A stretch of 64,000 nt of DNA. Source: Kiritimatiellia bacterium. GTDB taxonomy: Bacteria > Verrucomicrobiota > Kiritimatiellia > RFP12 > UBA1067. The stretch covers positions 119,876 to 183,875 of the forward strand of contig JAFRBA010000118.1 of NCBI GenBank assembly GCA_017405115.1, in the 5' to 3' direction. The position numbers were made by a program, and so were the translations under genes. Positions 25,846 to 34,581 of the stretch are shown here, one piece after another. Positions within the stretch are counted from its first letter, which is position 1; the number at the start of each line of letters is the position of its first letter. The notes beneath the pieces are model-generated. The model worked only from the letters and a program-made list of their open reading frames with translations. It was not told the DNA's origin and ran no database searches.

Positions 25846-26912
25846 GCAAGCAGTCTTATGTCGAGGGTTTCTGCAAGGCGGCGGAGGCGCAGGGCGTCGA
25901 TCCGTACGCCCTTTACGAGCTCGTCGTCCCGATGCGCAAGGAGGCCCAGTCTGGAGGGATATGGGACAGCGTAAAGGGCGTGATCGAGCAGGCCAAGCAG
26001 AAGTGGAACGAGATCGACCCGAACTACAAGCCGCTCGTCGGAAGCCTTGTTGGAGGCGGTCTCGGCGCAGGCGCCGGCGCTCTTGCCGGCAAGCTGTTCG
26101 GATTCGGCGCCGGAAGGGGCGCGCTCGCGGGTCTTGGCATCGGCGGACTCGGAGGAGCGCTCTACGGTTCCAGCGAAGGAAACAAGCAGCTTGCCGAGTC
26201 CATGAAGGCCGACAAGGCCAAGGCCCTCGAAGAGGCCGGTGCAAAAAGCAAGGCCGAAATAGAGGCTGCCACGGCTAAGCACAACGAGCAGGTCGGCGGC
26301 CTGAACAAGCAGATCGCTGACCTCACGGCCGGCAGGAAGTCTGACGCGGCTGCCGCGGCGAAGACCCTTGCGGATTCGACGAAAAAGTACGAGGGAATGC
26401 TTTCAGCCAGGGACGCCGACAAGGCGAAGGCTCTTGCCGACCTCGCAGCAAAGCACGAGGCGCAGACGGCTGCCACGGCAAAGGCCCACGAGGGAATGGT
26501 CGGCGGCCTGAACAAGCAGATCGCTGACCTCACGGCCGGCAGGAAGTCTGACGCGTCTTCGATCAAGAAGCTCAAGTCCCAGCTTGGCAAGGCGAGGAAG
26601 GCAACCGAGGCGGCCCGCATGCTTCGCGACGGAAAGATCGACATCACGAAGATGACACCTGAACAGCTCGACGAGATGCGGGCCGAGGTCGGAAAGCAGC
26701 AGGAGTATCTCCAGAAGCTCCTCAAGGGCATAGGGAATAAGGGCTTATCCGACTATCTTGCGCTCAACTTCGGCGGGAAAGGAGTTCCTTCCGGCGCGCA
26801 GATCATGACGAGGGAGCAGCAGATCAGCGAGATCAACCGCAGGATGCAGGAATACAGGGAACAGCAGCAGATGCTGTTCGAGCAGCTCCAGAAACTGAAG
26901 CAGCAGCCATAA
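25842..26912 (+). CDS. coiled-coil protein with glycine zipper and internal repeat
   Basis: A 356-residue protein translationally coupled to the upstream gene. The N-terminal module SYVEGFCKAAEAQGVDPYALY matches the C-terminal module of the scaffold at 17186. A Gly-rich zipper follows (about 66-108, LVGGGLGAGAGALAGKLFG). The C-terminal two-thirds is a long Ala/Lys/Glu coiled coil containing an exact repeat of VGGLNKQIADLTAGRKSDA. It ends with a Gln-rich tail. No enzyme motif. The architecture suggests a long rod anchored by the zipper, possibly inside the capsid. Confidence 0.6.
   Translation: MSKQSYVEGFCKAAEAQGVDPYALYELVVPMRKEAQSGGIWDSVKGVIEQAKQKWNEIDPNYKPLVGSLVGGGLGAGAGALAGKLFGFGAGRGALAGLGIGGLGGALYGSSEGNKQLAESMKADKAKALEEAGAKSKAEIEAATAKHNEQVGGLNKQIADLTAGRKSDAAAAAKTLADSTKKYEGMLSARDADKAKALADLAAKHEAQTAATAKAHEGMVGGLNKQIADLTAGRKSDASSIKKLKSQLGKARKATEAARMLRDGKIDITKMTPEQLDEMRAEVGKQQEYLQKLLKGIGNKGLSDYLALNFGGKGVPSGAQIMTREQQISEINRRMQEYREQQQMLFEQLQKLKQQP
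26291..26348 (+). repeat. 58-bp direct repeat, copy 1
   Basis: An exact 58-base copy of 26498-26555, with 207 bases (69 codons) between the starts. It lies within the coiled-coil region of the gene at 25842 and keeps the frame. The nucleotide identity suggests a recent internal duplication or gene conversion. Confidence 0.85.
26498..26555 (+). repeat. 58-bp direct repeat, copy 2
   Basis: Second exact copy of the repeat at 26291-26348; see that entry. Confidence 0.85.
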
Positions 26913-27724
26913 TGCCTTCAGCGTCTCCATTCTACGCGTTCAGGATCTCGCCGAACTACCTCGGCGGGTTCCTGTATTCGTGGGAGATCGCAGGCGGGTT
27001 CAACGATCCGGCTCCGTGGACGTTCTCCGTGCAGAAGTGTCCTACAGACGATGGCCCGTGGGAGACGATCTCTCCTGAGCTCGTCAACGTCATAGCATGG
27101 CGTGACGAGGGCGGGAAGAACCTATACGGAAAGTCGAACGTCCTGTACTTCAGGGTTGAGCTGCGCACTTCAGCGGGAAGGTACTTTTCTCCGGTAATTC
27201 AGCCTTATGGCGACCTTCCGAGGCGAGAGTACCTTCTCGCAAGGGAGATCATGCGCCGCGAGGCCCTTCGCGCGCGCGTCCTCGCCGGCGTCGAGTGCGA
27301 TGTGTACATACGCTCGACGTTCGGGCCGAAATGCACATACTGCATCGACCCCGTGACCGGCGACGTGAGGGACTCGCACTGCAAAAAGTGCTTCGGAACA
27401 GGCCGATATCCGGCCTACTTCGGGCCTCACCGCATGATGCTGTCTTTCTCTCCGGACACGGCCCATACGAAGATGAACTCGAACGACGGTACTCACGAGA
27501 CAAGAACGTTCGAGGCCCTGGCTATCGGAAACCCGGTTCTCAAGAAGGGCGACGTCGTGATCGACAAGTCCCAGGACAAGAGGTACGTCGTAGGGATCGC
27601 AAGCGTCGTGTCAGAGGTTCGCCGCGTCGCCTGCCTGCAGCGCATCGGGTTCGACGAGGCTCCTCTCAGCGACTCGATCTACCGAATCGGAGAGCCTGAC
27701 TTTGAGGGATGCGATGAAGAGTAG
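26912..27724 (+). CDS. neck/tail structural protein with Cys4 zinc-knuckle
   Basis: A 270-residue protein whose ATG overlaps the previous stop. The centre has CTYC...HCKKCFGTG (two CxxC pairs, about residues 137-160), a Cys4 zinc-binding pattern seen in a family of myovirus structural proteins. The N-terminus is an Ig-like or beta-rich region (WTFSVQKCPTDDGPWETI). It lies between head-associated genes and the sheath, so a neck or tail-completion role fits, but the exact role is inference. Confidence 0.6.
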   Translation: MPSASPFYAFRISPNYLGGFLYSWEIAGGFNDPAPWTFSVQKCPTDDGPWETISPELVNVIAWRDEGGKNLYGKSNVLYFRVELRTSAGRYFSPVIQPYGDLPRREYLLAREIMRREALRARVLAGVECDVYIRSTFGPKCTYCIDPVTGDVRDSHCKKCFGTGRYPAYFGPHRMMLSFSPDTAHTKMNSNDGTHETRTFEALAIGNPVLKKGDVVIDKSQDKRYVVGIASVVSEVRRVACLQRIGFDEAPLSDSIYRIGEPDFEGCDEE

Positions 27725-28538
27725 GAAGTGCCAGCAGGATCCGTCTGAAAAAGGCGTGTCGCAGGCAGAGGTGCAGCCATGGACGCGCCTTGGAGGCGTC
27801 GAGCACATCTGCGAACTCAGGAAGAACTCGCAGGTGCTCTACTCGATATTCGTGACGATCCTCAGAATGATGTACTCGGAGAAGAAGGGACGTACTTTCG
27901 GATGTCCTGACGTTGTCTGGAAGGCTGATTCGCAGAAGACCGAGCTCTGGATCGACACGGAGCTGCGTTGGGAAGACCAGAGGCCAGACTTCACGCCGGC
28001 CATATTCGTGAGCCTCGGGGAGATCAAGTACGATTTCGTCCCGACTATGGACCAGCAGGCCAGGCTGACGATGAGCCACGACGGGGAGCGTCACTACGAG
28101 AGGATGGGACATTGCGTGGCTCAGATCGTCCACGTGTCGGACAAGGCAGGCGCGGCTTGCTCGCTAGCTGACAACACGGAGAACTACATTTCGTCACTTC
28201 AGGATCCGATCTGCGAAGAATACTGCTTCGAACACTTCGCGGTCGTCGGGAGGATTCCACGTCAGCAGAAGGAGCAGGCACAGACCGCAGGAAAGGGGAA
28301 ATACGTCTCGGTCGTCGCGGTCCAGTTCGACTTCACGGACGCATGGGACGTCAAGTTCGAGACTCCGATCCTCAAGGCGGTTTCCATGGTTGATTTCGGA
28401 TCCCAGAACATGGACGAGAACGGGAATCCAATAGGCGGAGTGAGAATCACGGGTACTAACGTCGACGTCCGAGAAGGCAGCGTCGAGATAGAGTTCGGGA
28501 ACATGGCTGCCGAGAAAGACGTCCCTTTAGACGCATGA
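27714..28538 (+). CDS. tail-completion/terminator-type structural protein candidate
   Basis: ATG 27714 is preferred (GAGGG 6 bases upstream); a TTG at 27702 is possible. It overlaps the previous gene by 11 bases. The protein has 274 residues and is mixed alpha/beta, with a C-terminal beta-rich half (YVSVVAVQFDFTDAWDVKF) and an acidic end. It immediately precedes the tail sheath operon, where tail terminator or sheath-cap proteins are usual. No family motif was recognised. Confidence 0.5.
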   Translation: MKSRKCQQDPSEKGVSQAEVQPWTRLGGVEHICELRKNSQVLYSIFVTILRMMYSEKKGRTFGCPDVVWKADSQKTELWIDTELRWEDQRPDFTPAIFVSLGEIKYDFVPTMDQQARLTMSHDGERHYERMGHCVAQIVHVSDKAGAACSLADNTENYISSLQDPICEEYCFEHFAVVGRIPRQQKEQAQTAGKGKYVSVVAVQFDFTDAWDVKFETPILKAVSMVDFGSQNMDENGNPIGGVRITGTNVDVREGSVEIEFGNMAAEKDVPLDA

Positions 28539-28547
28539 AAAGAAATC

Positions 28548-28556
28548 TGGTATAAT
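28548..28556 (+). promoter_or_regulatory. extended -10 promoter element TGGTATAAT before the sheath gene
   Basis: TGGTATAAT lies 9 bases after the previous stop and 52 bases before the sheath ATG (28609). A small hairpin (CGGGC/GCCCG, 28585-28597) lies just upstream of the AAGGAG ribosome site, which could tune sheath translation. Confidence 0.6.
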
Positions 28557-28608
28557 TTTCACATGAACAAATCATCCGAAAAGTCGGGCAACGCCCGGAA
28601 GGAGTAAA

Positions 28609-30894
28609 ATGGCATATCAGAGACCGATGGTCACGGTAGACCAGAACATGACGACTACGCCGACTTCGATCGAGCGCGAGCAGCCCGCGTTCATCTTCGG
28701 CCCAAACTACGAGCTTCACCGCTACTCGGACGAGTCTGAGAAGCCGAAGACGAAGCTCGGACTCTATGACGGCGCCCAGATGACCGAGAAATATCCTTCC
28801 GTCCTCGACGACAGGAAGGTCGACAAGGGATACACGAAGCTCTTCGGCGACAACGTCGTCGTCAAGCTCTTTGACCTCACCTCGGCGACGCTTCCGGAAG
28901 TCAACGTCCAGCCGTCGAAGCTCGCGACGAACGGCGGCTACACGATGCTGCTCTTCTCGGCCGCGTACCTCGACTATGACTTCAACGGCGACCCTGTCCA
29001 GCGCGCCACGGGTCTCAAGAAGAACCTCGCGGTCGGCGACTATCTCGTCGTCTCCTACAAGATCGGGGCCGAGACCGCCGTCAACAAGTTCATCACGCGC
29101 ATCGCGGACGTCAAGTACTCCGCGTCCCAGTGGAACCTCGACGAGGATTCGTCCTACGAAGGTGCGGCCGGTACGCTCGTCACCATCGAAGACGCGATTC
29201 CGGTCGAGGGCAACACGGTCACGGCGAACCTCGTCGACGTTCTGAGCGGAGTCGAGTTCACTCGCAAGAACCTCGCGGAGGCGAATCCATCCGTTTCCAA
29301 GTGGCAGTGGGAGCAGGACAGCTACACGGTTGACGGCGACACGTTCAACGGCGTCCGAGTCAACAAGCTCTTCGCGCTCGACCAGTCGTACTTCGGCAAC
29401 ACGACGGACTACGGCGAGGTTCTGTTCGCGGACCTCTACCTCACCTACCGCGAGCTTCTCACCGACTACGCGGACACGTTCCACAACATCACGGGCGCTT
29501 CCGAGGTCGCGCGCAGCCTCGGCACGGTCGATCCGGACAACCCGCTCGCGATGGGCGTCTACATGGCCGCCCTGAACGCGGCGACGGACGACGGCGACGA
29601 GGCACCTCCGGTGTACTTCATGGCTGTCCCGTCCGACGACGTCGACGGCTACTCGGAGGTTCTCGAGGTCGCGACGCTGAACGACCGCGCCTACGTGTTC
29701 GCTCCGACCACGCAGGACGAGGCGGTCCTCGAGCTCGTGCGCAACCACGTCCTCGAGATGTCCACGAAGACGGTCAAGCAGTGGCGAATCGCCGCGGCAT
29801 CCGCAAAGGTCCCCGAGACCGAGGCGAAGCTGAGTCCGGCGAGCAACATGCAGGGCCATCCGTACTTCGCGATCCCGCTCAAGAAGTCCGGTGGCGCCGA
29901 GACAGGCGGTTCAGACTACAACCAGTTACGAATCGTCAAGTCCACGTCGAACGTCACGGGCAACACGGACATCGACCTTCGCTCGACCAACAAGCTGGTC
30001 GCCGGCGACACCATCTATTTCAACCCGCACACGAACAAGTGGGGAGAGACGGACTGGGACGAATATGTCGTCACGGCGGTGATCAACAAGTACACTGTCG
30101 AGGTCGAAGGCACGATCGACGTGACGGGCCTCGAGGCGGACACGAACAACTACGTGCCGGCGAAGATCGAGGCGTTCCACGCCTACACCGACTACGAGTC
30201 GGCCGAGAAGGTCGCGTCCGTCTCCAAGTCGATGGCCTCGCGCCGCATGCTGAACGTGTTCCCTCCGGTCTTCAGGTCGGCGATTCCTGGCAACCAGGAC
30301 TCGTACGATGCGAACACGGTCCACTCGGATGGCCTCACGATGATCACCGGCGAGTTCGCCGCGTGCGCCGTCGCCGGCCTCATCTCCGCGACCGAGCCAC
30401 AGCAGCCGATCACGAACGTCACCGTCCGCGGCATCGACGACATCCCGCTCACGTACCAGAAGTACAACAAGACTGAGCTCGACCTGATCGCATCTGGCGG
30501 CACGTTCATCATCGCGCAGGATCTTCCTGGCGACCTCGTCTACGTGCGACACCAGATCACGACCGCGTATCCGGACGGCAACCTCAACACGGCCGAGCTG
30601 TCGATCACGAAGAACGTCGACTCGATCTCGTACGCGTTCGCCGACACGTTCCGCCCGTACTACGGCAAGTACAACATCACGCCTGAGCTCGTGGCGATCC
30701 TCGAGAACCTCGCTGGACAGCTCATCAGCCAGTTCGGCGGGAGCAACAGCGTGTACGGGCCGCAGCTCATCACGGACCAGACGTCGATCAAGTACGTTAG
30801 ACAGAACGTTCTCATGAAGGACCACGTGGACGTGGCCATCTCGCTCGGAGTCCCGTATCCGTGCAACAACATCGACATCGTCCTCACGGTGTAA
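28609..30894 (+). CDS. contractile tail sheath protein
   Basis: A 761-residue protein with a strong AAGGAG ribosome site. The C-terminal ~130 residues have the sheath signature: a long region with GDLVYVRHQITTAYPDG, LSITKNVDSISYAFADTFRPYYGKYNITPE and the terminal NIDIVLTV strand. The N-terminus (RPMVTVDQNMTTTPTSIEREQPAFIFGP) matches the start of many sheath proteins. It is long for a sheath, with insertion domains in the middle. The tail tube gene follows. Codon use indicates high expression. Confidence 0.88.
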   Translation: MAYQRPMVTVDQNMTTTPTSIEREQPAFIFGPNYELHRYSDESEKPKTKLGLYDGAQMTEKYPSVLDDRKVDKGYTKLFGDNVVVKLFDLTSATLPEVNVQPSKLATNGGYTMLLFSAAYLDYDFNGDPVQRATGLKKNLAVGDYLVVSYKIGAETAVNKFITRIADVKYSASQWNLDEDSSYEGAAGTLVTIEDAIPVEGNTVTANLVDVLSGVEFTRKNLAEANPSVSKWQWEQDSYTVDGDTFNGVRVNKLFALDQSYFGNTTDYGEVLFADLYLTYRELLTDYADTFHNITGASEVARSLGTVDPDNPLAMGVYMAALNAATDDGDEAPPVYFMAVPSDDVDGYSEVLEVATLNDRAYVFAPTTQDEAVLELVRNHVLEMSTKTVKQWRIAAASAKVPETEAKLSPASNMQGHPYFAIPLKKSGGAETGGSDYNQLRIVKSTSNVTGNTDIDLRSTNKLVAGDTIYFNPHTNKWGETDWDEYVVTAVINKYTVEVEGTIDVTGLEADTNNYVPAKIEAFHAYTDYESAEKVASVSKSMASRRMLNVFPPVFRSAIPGNQDSYDANTVHSDGLTMITGEFAACAVAGLISATEPQQPITNVTVRGIDDIPLTYQKYNKTELDLIASGGTFIIAQDLPGDLVYVRHQITTAYPDGNLNTAELSITKNVDSISYAFADTFRPYYGKYNITPELVAILENLAGQLISQFGGSNSVYGPQLITDQTSIKYVRQNVLMKDHVDVAISLGVPYPCNNIDIVLTV

Positions 30895-30918
30895 ACTCAA
30901 GGAATGGAGGAATAGAAA

Positions 30919-31344
30919 ATGGCAAGCGTATTTGGAGCAGACACTGGCAAGCCGATCGTACTCAAGGCCGGCAAGTGCATCGTCACGGTCGGGAGCACGA
31001 CCCTCATCGCGCTCAACGCGACGGTTCAGTTCGGACGCGAGATCCAGGTGGTCCCTGCGCTCAGCAAGAAGCGCGTGGTGAGCATCGGCGAGCCTCAGGG
31101 CACGTTCTCGGCCGAGACGATCATAGCCAAGGGCAGCGATCCTTCGTCTGCGTTCAAGCTGACCGGCGACGACTGCAGCGGCTACCAGATGTCGATCAAG
31201 TTCGACGGAAACGCGTGCGACGCCGGCGGCAAGACCGTCAAGTGCATGAACTGCTTCACGCAGAACGTGCAGATCACGGCGCAGGGCGGCCGCGGCTGGA
31301 TCGGCAGCGGCTTCCAGGTGACGTTCACCGCCCTCGACATGTAA
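30919..31344 (+). CDS. tail tube protein
   Basis: A 141-residue, beta-rich protein with ATGGAGGA ahead of its ATG, directly after the sheath. Size, position and the central beta-strands (TTLIALNATVQFGREIQVVP; ending in FQVTFTALDM) fit the tube family of contractile tails. Three Cys residues (KCMNCF) are unusual for tube proteins. An intrinsic terminator follows, consistent with a sheath-tube operon of its own. Confidence 0.8.
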   Translation: MASVFGADTGKPIVLKAGKCIVTVGSTTLIALNATVQFGREIQVVPALSKKRVVSIGEPQGTFSAETIIAKGSDPSSAFKLTGDDCSGYQMSIKFDGNACDAGGKTVKCMNCFTQNVQITAQGGRGWIGSGFQVTFTALDM

Positions 31345-31368
31345 CCGTCCGGGAAAGTGAACGGGGAG

Positions 31369-31398
31369 TGGCTTCGGGAGAGATCCCGAGGCCATTTT
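31369..31398 (+). terminator. intrinsic terminator after the tail tube gene
   Basis: An 11-bp stem (TGGCTTCGGGA, 31369-31379; TCCCGAGGCCA, 31384-31394) with a GAGA loop and one G-T wobble, followed by TTTT. Outer arms GAACGG/CCGTTC (31359-31364, 31399-31404) extend it. The next promoter element begins a few bases later. Confidence 0.75.
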
Positions 31399-31424
31399 CC
31401 GTTCTTCATGGCCGTTCGATATTT

Positions 31425-31433
31425 TGATACAAT
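31425..31433 (+). promoter_or_regulatory. extended -10 element TGATACAAT directing a likely leaderless mRNA
   Basis: TGATACAAT ends 6 bases before the ATG at 31440, so transcription would begin at or next to the start codon. No ribosome site can fit between them. A TTCATG hexamer lies 17 bases upstream (31405-31410); TTCATA holds the same position before the similar element at 53288. Confidence 0.55.
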
Positions 31434-31439
31434 ATTCGC

Positions 31440-33914
31440 ATGGGTTCTAAATTGCTGACATTCCCGATGCTAGGCCTAGGATCGGTGGCCGACAGGATTC
31501 CGCTGAACGGAGACATGGATCCGCTCGGTGTCACATGCTTCTACAAGGGGGTGTATGGCGATCCGGCGATCTACCGGCAGGGTTTCATCGTAACATACAA
31601 CCCGCAGACGCACAGCGCGAGCGTCCAGATGTCGGGCATGAACAGCATCTGGACGTGCGTCTTCGCCGACGAGATGCTGTCCTACGCGTTCGGATACTCC
31701 GAGACGCATCCTCCAAGAGAGGGCGAGTTCGTGCTCGTACTTCAGGTGACTGCGTTCGCGAACGCCGGCGTGATCATCGGACGGATACCCTATCCGCTCA
31801 GGTTCAAGGGCGGAAAGGGCGACATGTACAACGACCCTGACCAGTACCACCGGCGCCTCTTCACTCAGCTTGACAAGACAGCAGACAGGAAGATAACCTG
31901 CTTCAAGGAGCCGTTCAACAACAAGTACGACAACTCGACGCACATCTCTACGCACTTCAGGCCGACCGACATCTATCCCGGCGAGTTCGCGCGCGTTAAC
32001 CAGCACAACTGCGGGATCAAGGGCGGAATGTTCTCCGCAACGCTTCTCGGAGGAGGCGCTTCGCTTCGTCTTTCCGCGCTCAAGAACGCGGCACGCCTCA
32101 CGTGCGAGGAGTACATCCGGAACACGCTTCACGGAAGCTTCCACGAGTTCCACAACGGGAGGTTCCTCTCGTCCGAACGAAACTACGCGATGTTCCAGGA
32201 GGAGCGGCTTGGAGGAGACGCGCCAGACGCGAAGGTATGGACGGACGACTCGGAGGAGCCTGTCGGCGGAGAGAACCAGACGATGAGGCCGCGCATGAAG
32301 GACCTCACCGGGTTCTTTGGTCATCTTTCGTCAAAGTTCTGCTTCAGGCCTGATCCGAACGAGGGTTCTGAGCCAAGGGTTCAGGGAGATGGGGTCCCGA
32401 TCGAGGCCGGCGTCAGCAGGGAGACGATCGACCCTTCCGGGCAGTACAGGCTGTCTGCCGCCGGCATGATCGCGATCGAGCGCACGGGGCGCATACCTGT
32501 TCCGGTAAGGAACTGCTATCCGACTGACGTCGACCACGACATCGACGAGATGCCGGAGCCGCTCAAGCCGTTCGAGCACAACGAGGAGGATCCTTCCTAC
32601 AGGCAGCTTGAGCTCTTCGACCGCCAGGCGTACGACCTCAAGAACCAGTATGCGCGCGCGGAGGGTCTCGGTCAGGACTATTCGGACTACGACGTCCCGC
32701 AGGAGGAGCAGCTTGAGCCGCTGAAGGACAAGTACGACGAGAAGTTCACTGGAAGCGAGACAGTCAAGCTCGAGAAGTTCGACAAGCGCAGGGCCGGCGT
32801 GTTCATCGGTGAGGACGGAAGCCTCATCTTCAGGGACGCGTGGGGCAGCGAGATCGTCATGCTCGGCGGGAACATCCAGCTTTCCTGCGCTGGAAACATC
32901 ATGATCCTTCCCGGAAAGACTCAGCTCACGATAGCCGGAGACGACATCGTCCAGAAGGCCCAGAACTCTGTTGACATACATGCGTCTGAGCATGACGTGC
33001 GCCTGAGCGCGGCACGCAACATGGAGATCCTCGGAGGTGGCGACGAGAGCCAGTACTCAGGAGGCGTCATCATCGAGTCGAGGGGGAAAGGCGTGAGGAC
33101 ATGGGAGGGGAACGGCGAAAACACTTCAGGGGAAAACTCCGGACTGAGCGGAATCACGATCAGGACGAAGAGCCAGGGAGTCGTCATCGACGGAAAGCGC
33201 GTGAACTTCAGGGCGCGCGAGGACATGCACATCATTTCCGGAGACAAGGACATTGACGGGAACATCTCAATAGGAGCCAAGCAGATACGCGGAAGGGGGA
33301 AGACGATCTACCTTGCGTCCGACAACGCGGCGATGGCCGTAAACAGGAGTTCGTTCAGCGCCATCGCGAGGTCAATCGGCATATACGGCCAGAGCGGGCT
33401 TACTCTACTAAAGGGATCGAAGAGCCCAGCTCCTGTCAAGTGGGATGACATTGGCACGAACGTCGCGGCAGAGTATCTTCCGAAGTTCGAAAAGGCGACG
33501 CACGACCTTTCAGATGAAAAGGAAGCGTCTGCAGGGTTCGACGCGGAGGCGCTTGAAAAAATGGTCTTCAGCTTCAGGACGTCTCAGCAGTGCGGGACGG
33601 ACCAGCCGTGGACGATCGGCGGACCTTCCAACTTTAGGATGTACGAGCCGGCGTGGGTGCAGATCATGGAGATATTCGACACGCTCAAGAGCGGTGGCGT
33701 GAAGTCGAAGAAGTACGAGGAGAAGGCGGAATGGGAGAACGGGAAGCCGTTTCCTGGCAAGGAGGCGGAGGAGAATGCCGAATATGCTCAGCTCGAAGGC
33801 CTCAAGCCGGAGAACCTCACGGACGACGGATTCAACAAGAGCCGCGACGAGGTCAAGGAGAAGTCTGAAATTTCGCCCGTTCCGCTGAAGGACGGGTATC
33901 TGATAAGAGAATGA
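31440..33914 (+). CDS. spike-like baseplate protein with OB-like N-terminus and beta-helix
   Basis: An 824-residue protein. The N-terminal ~120 residues (GFIVTYNPQTHSASVQMSGM, EFVLVLQVTAFANAGVIIGR) have an OB-fold pattern like the gp5/VgrG N-domain. A long stretch at about 455-660 has repeating short strands rich in Gly, Ser, Asn and Ile (GNIQLSCAGNIMILPG, GITIRTKSQGVVIDGK), as in beta-helical spike stems. The C-terminus is charged and helical. Central spike of the baseplate is the best guess. Its place between tube and chaperone genes is unusual. It is likely translated from a leaderless transcript. Confidence 0.6.
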   Translation: MGSKLLTFPMLGLGSVADRIPLNGDMDPLGVTCFYKGVYGDPAIYRQGFIVTYNPQTHSASVQMSGMNSIWTCVFADEMLSYAFGYSETHPPREGEFVLVLQVTAFANAGVIIGRIPYPLRFKGGKGDMYNDPDQYHRRLFTQLDKTADRKITCFKEPFNNKYDNSTHISTHFRPTDIYPGEFARVNQHNCGIKGGMFSATLLGGGASLRLSALKNAARLTCEEYIRNTLHGSFHEFHNGRFLSSERNYAMFQEERLGGDAPDAKVWTDDSEEPVGGENQTMRPRMKDLTGFFGHLSSKFCFRPDPNEGSEPRVQGDGVPIEAGVSRETIDPSGQYRLSAAGMIAIERTGRIPVPVRNCYPTDVDHDIDEMPEPLKPFEHNEEDPSYRQLELFDRQAYDLKNQYARAEGLGQDYSDYDVPQEEQLEPLKDKYDEKFTGSETVKLEKFDKRRAGVFIGEDGSLIFRDAWGSEIVMLGGNIQLSCAGNIMILPGKTQLTIAGDDIVQKAQNSVDIHASEHDVRLSAARNMEILGGGDESQYSGGVIIESRGKGVRTWEGNGENTSGENSGLSGITIRTKSQGVVIDGKRVNFRAREDMHIISGDKDIDGNISIGAKQIRGRGKTIYLASDNAAMAVNRSSFSAIARSIGIYGQSGLTLLKGSKSPAPVKWDDIGTNVAAEYLPKFEKATHDLSDEKEASAGFDAEALEKMVFSFRTSQQCGTDQPWTIGGPSNFRMYEPAWVQIMEIFDTLKSGGVKSKKYEEKAEWENGKPFPGKEAEENAEYAQLEGLKPENLTDDGFNKSRDEVKEKSEISPVPLKDGYLIRE

Positions 33915-33936
33915 AAAAGCAGGAAGAGGAAGAGCA

Positions 33937-34581
33937 ATGGAAATCATGGAATCGAGTTCGTCAGGAGAGCCTGACGTGAAGACGACGCATACTGCCGAAG
34001 GAATCCAAGATGTCAATTCCGGAAAGGCCGGCAACGACGATGCCGAAGAGGATGAGAACATCTTCGCGAACGAAAACATCGTGAAGGACAGCGTCGTGAA
34101 GTCAGAAAAGTCCGACATCACGATCACTCCTGAGGACAAGTCCGCGTTCATCGACTCGGTCGTTTCGAACACGAGGTTCACGAAGGACTACTCGCTGTTC
34201 GGCGGCCGGCTGAAGTTCACGCTGAGGTCTCTTACTTCGGACGAGGTCAACGCGCTATCATCGTGGACGGCAAAGATCGGGACGAAGGACACGGCAGGCC
34301 TTGTAGCCGGTAAATACAGGAAATATCTTCTTGCGGCTCAAGTGTCGATGCTGAACGGCGTCGAGATGCCTCCTCTCGAGGAGCCTCTTTACGAGCATGT
34401 CGGAAGCGATGGAAAGACGGTTGAGCCACCTGGGTGGATCAAAAGGTGCGACTACTGGGACAATGTCGGATTCGGGAAGTTTCAGGCGATTCTCAGCCGC
34501 TGCATAGAGTTCGACGCGCTGTATTCGATCCTCTGCAGCAAGGCAGAAGACTCAAATTTTTGGAATCCCGATACGCCCTGA
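33937..34581 (+). CDS. tail assembly chaperone, zero-frame product
   Basis: A 214-residue acidic protein with AGGAAGAGGA before its ATG, immediately upstream of a second frame and the tape measure gene. This is the classical place of the tail assembly chaperone pair (lambda G/GT type). The N-terminal 55 residues are acidic and low-complexity; the rest is a helical domain. The stop (34579-34581) sits within the stem-loop of the frameshift signal described at 34554. Confidence 0.75.
   Translation: MEIMESSSSGEPDVKTTHTAEGIQDVNSGKAGNDDAEEDENIFANENIVKDSVVKSEKSDITITPEDKSAFIDSVVSNTRFTKDYSLFGGRLKFTLRSLTSDEVNALSSWTAKIGTKDTAGLVAGKYRKYLLAAQVSMLNGVEMPPLEEPLYEHVGSDGKTVEPPGWIKRCDYWDNVGFGKFQAILSRCIEFDALYSILCSKAEDSNFWNPDTP

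Noticed and set aside
28456..31395. Long minus-strand frames opposite sheath and tube genes
   Set aside because: High G+C third positions of well-expressed plus-strand genes create few stops on the other strand; products are Arg/Val-rich with no family features.
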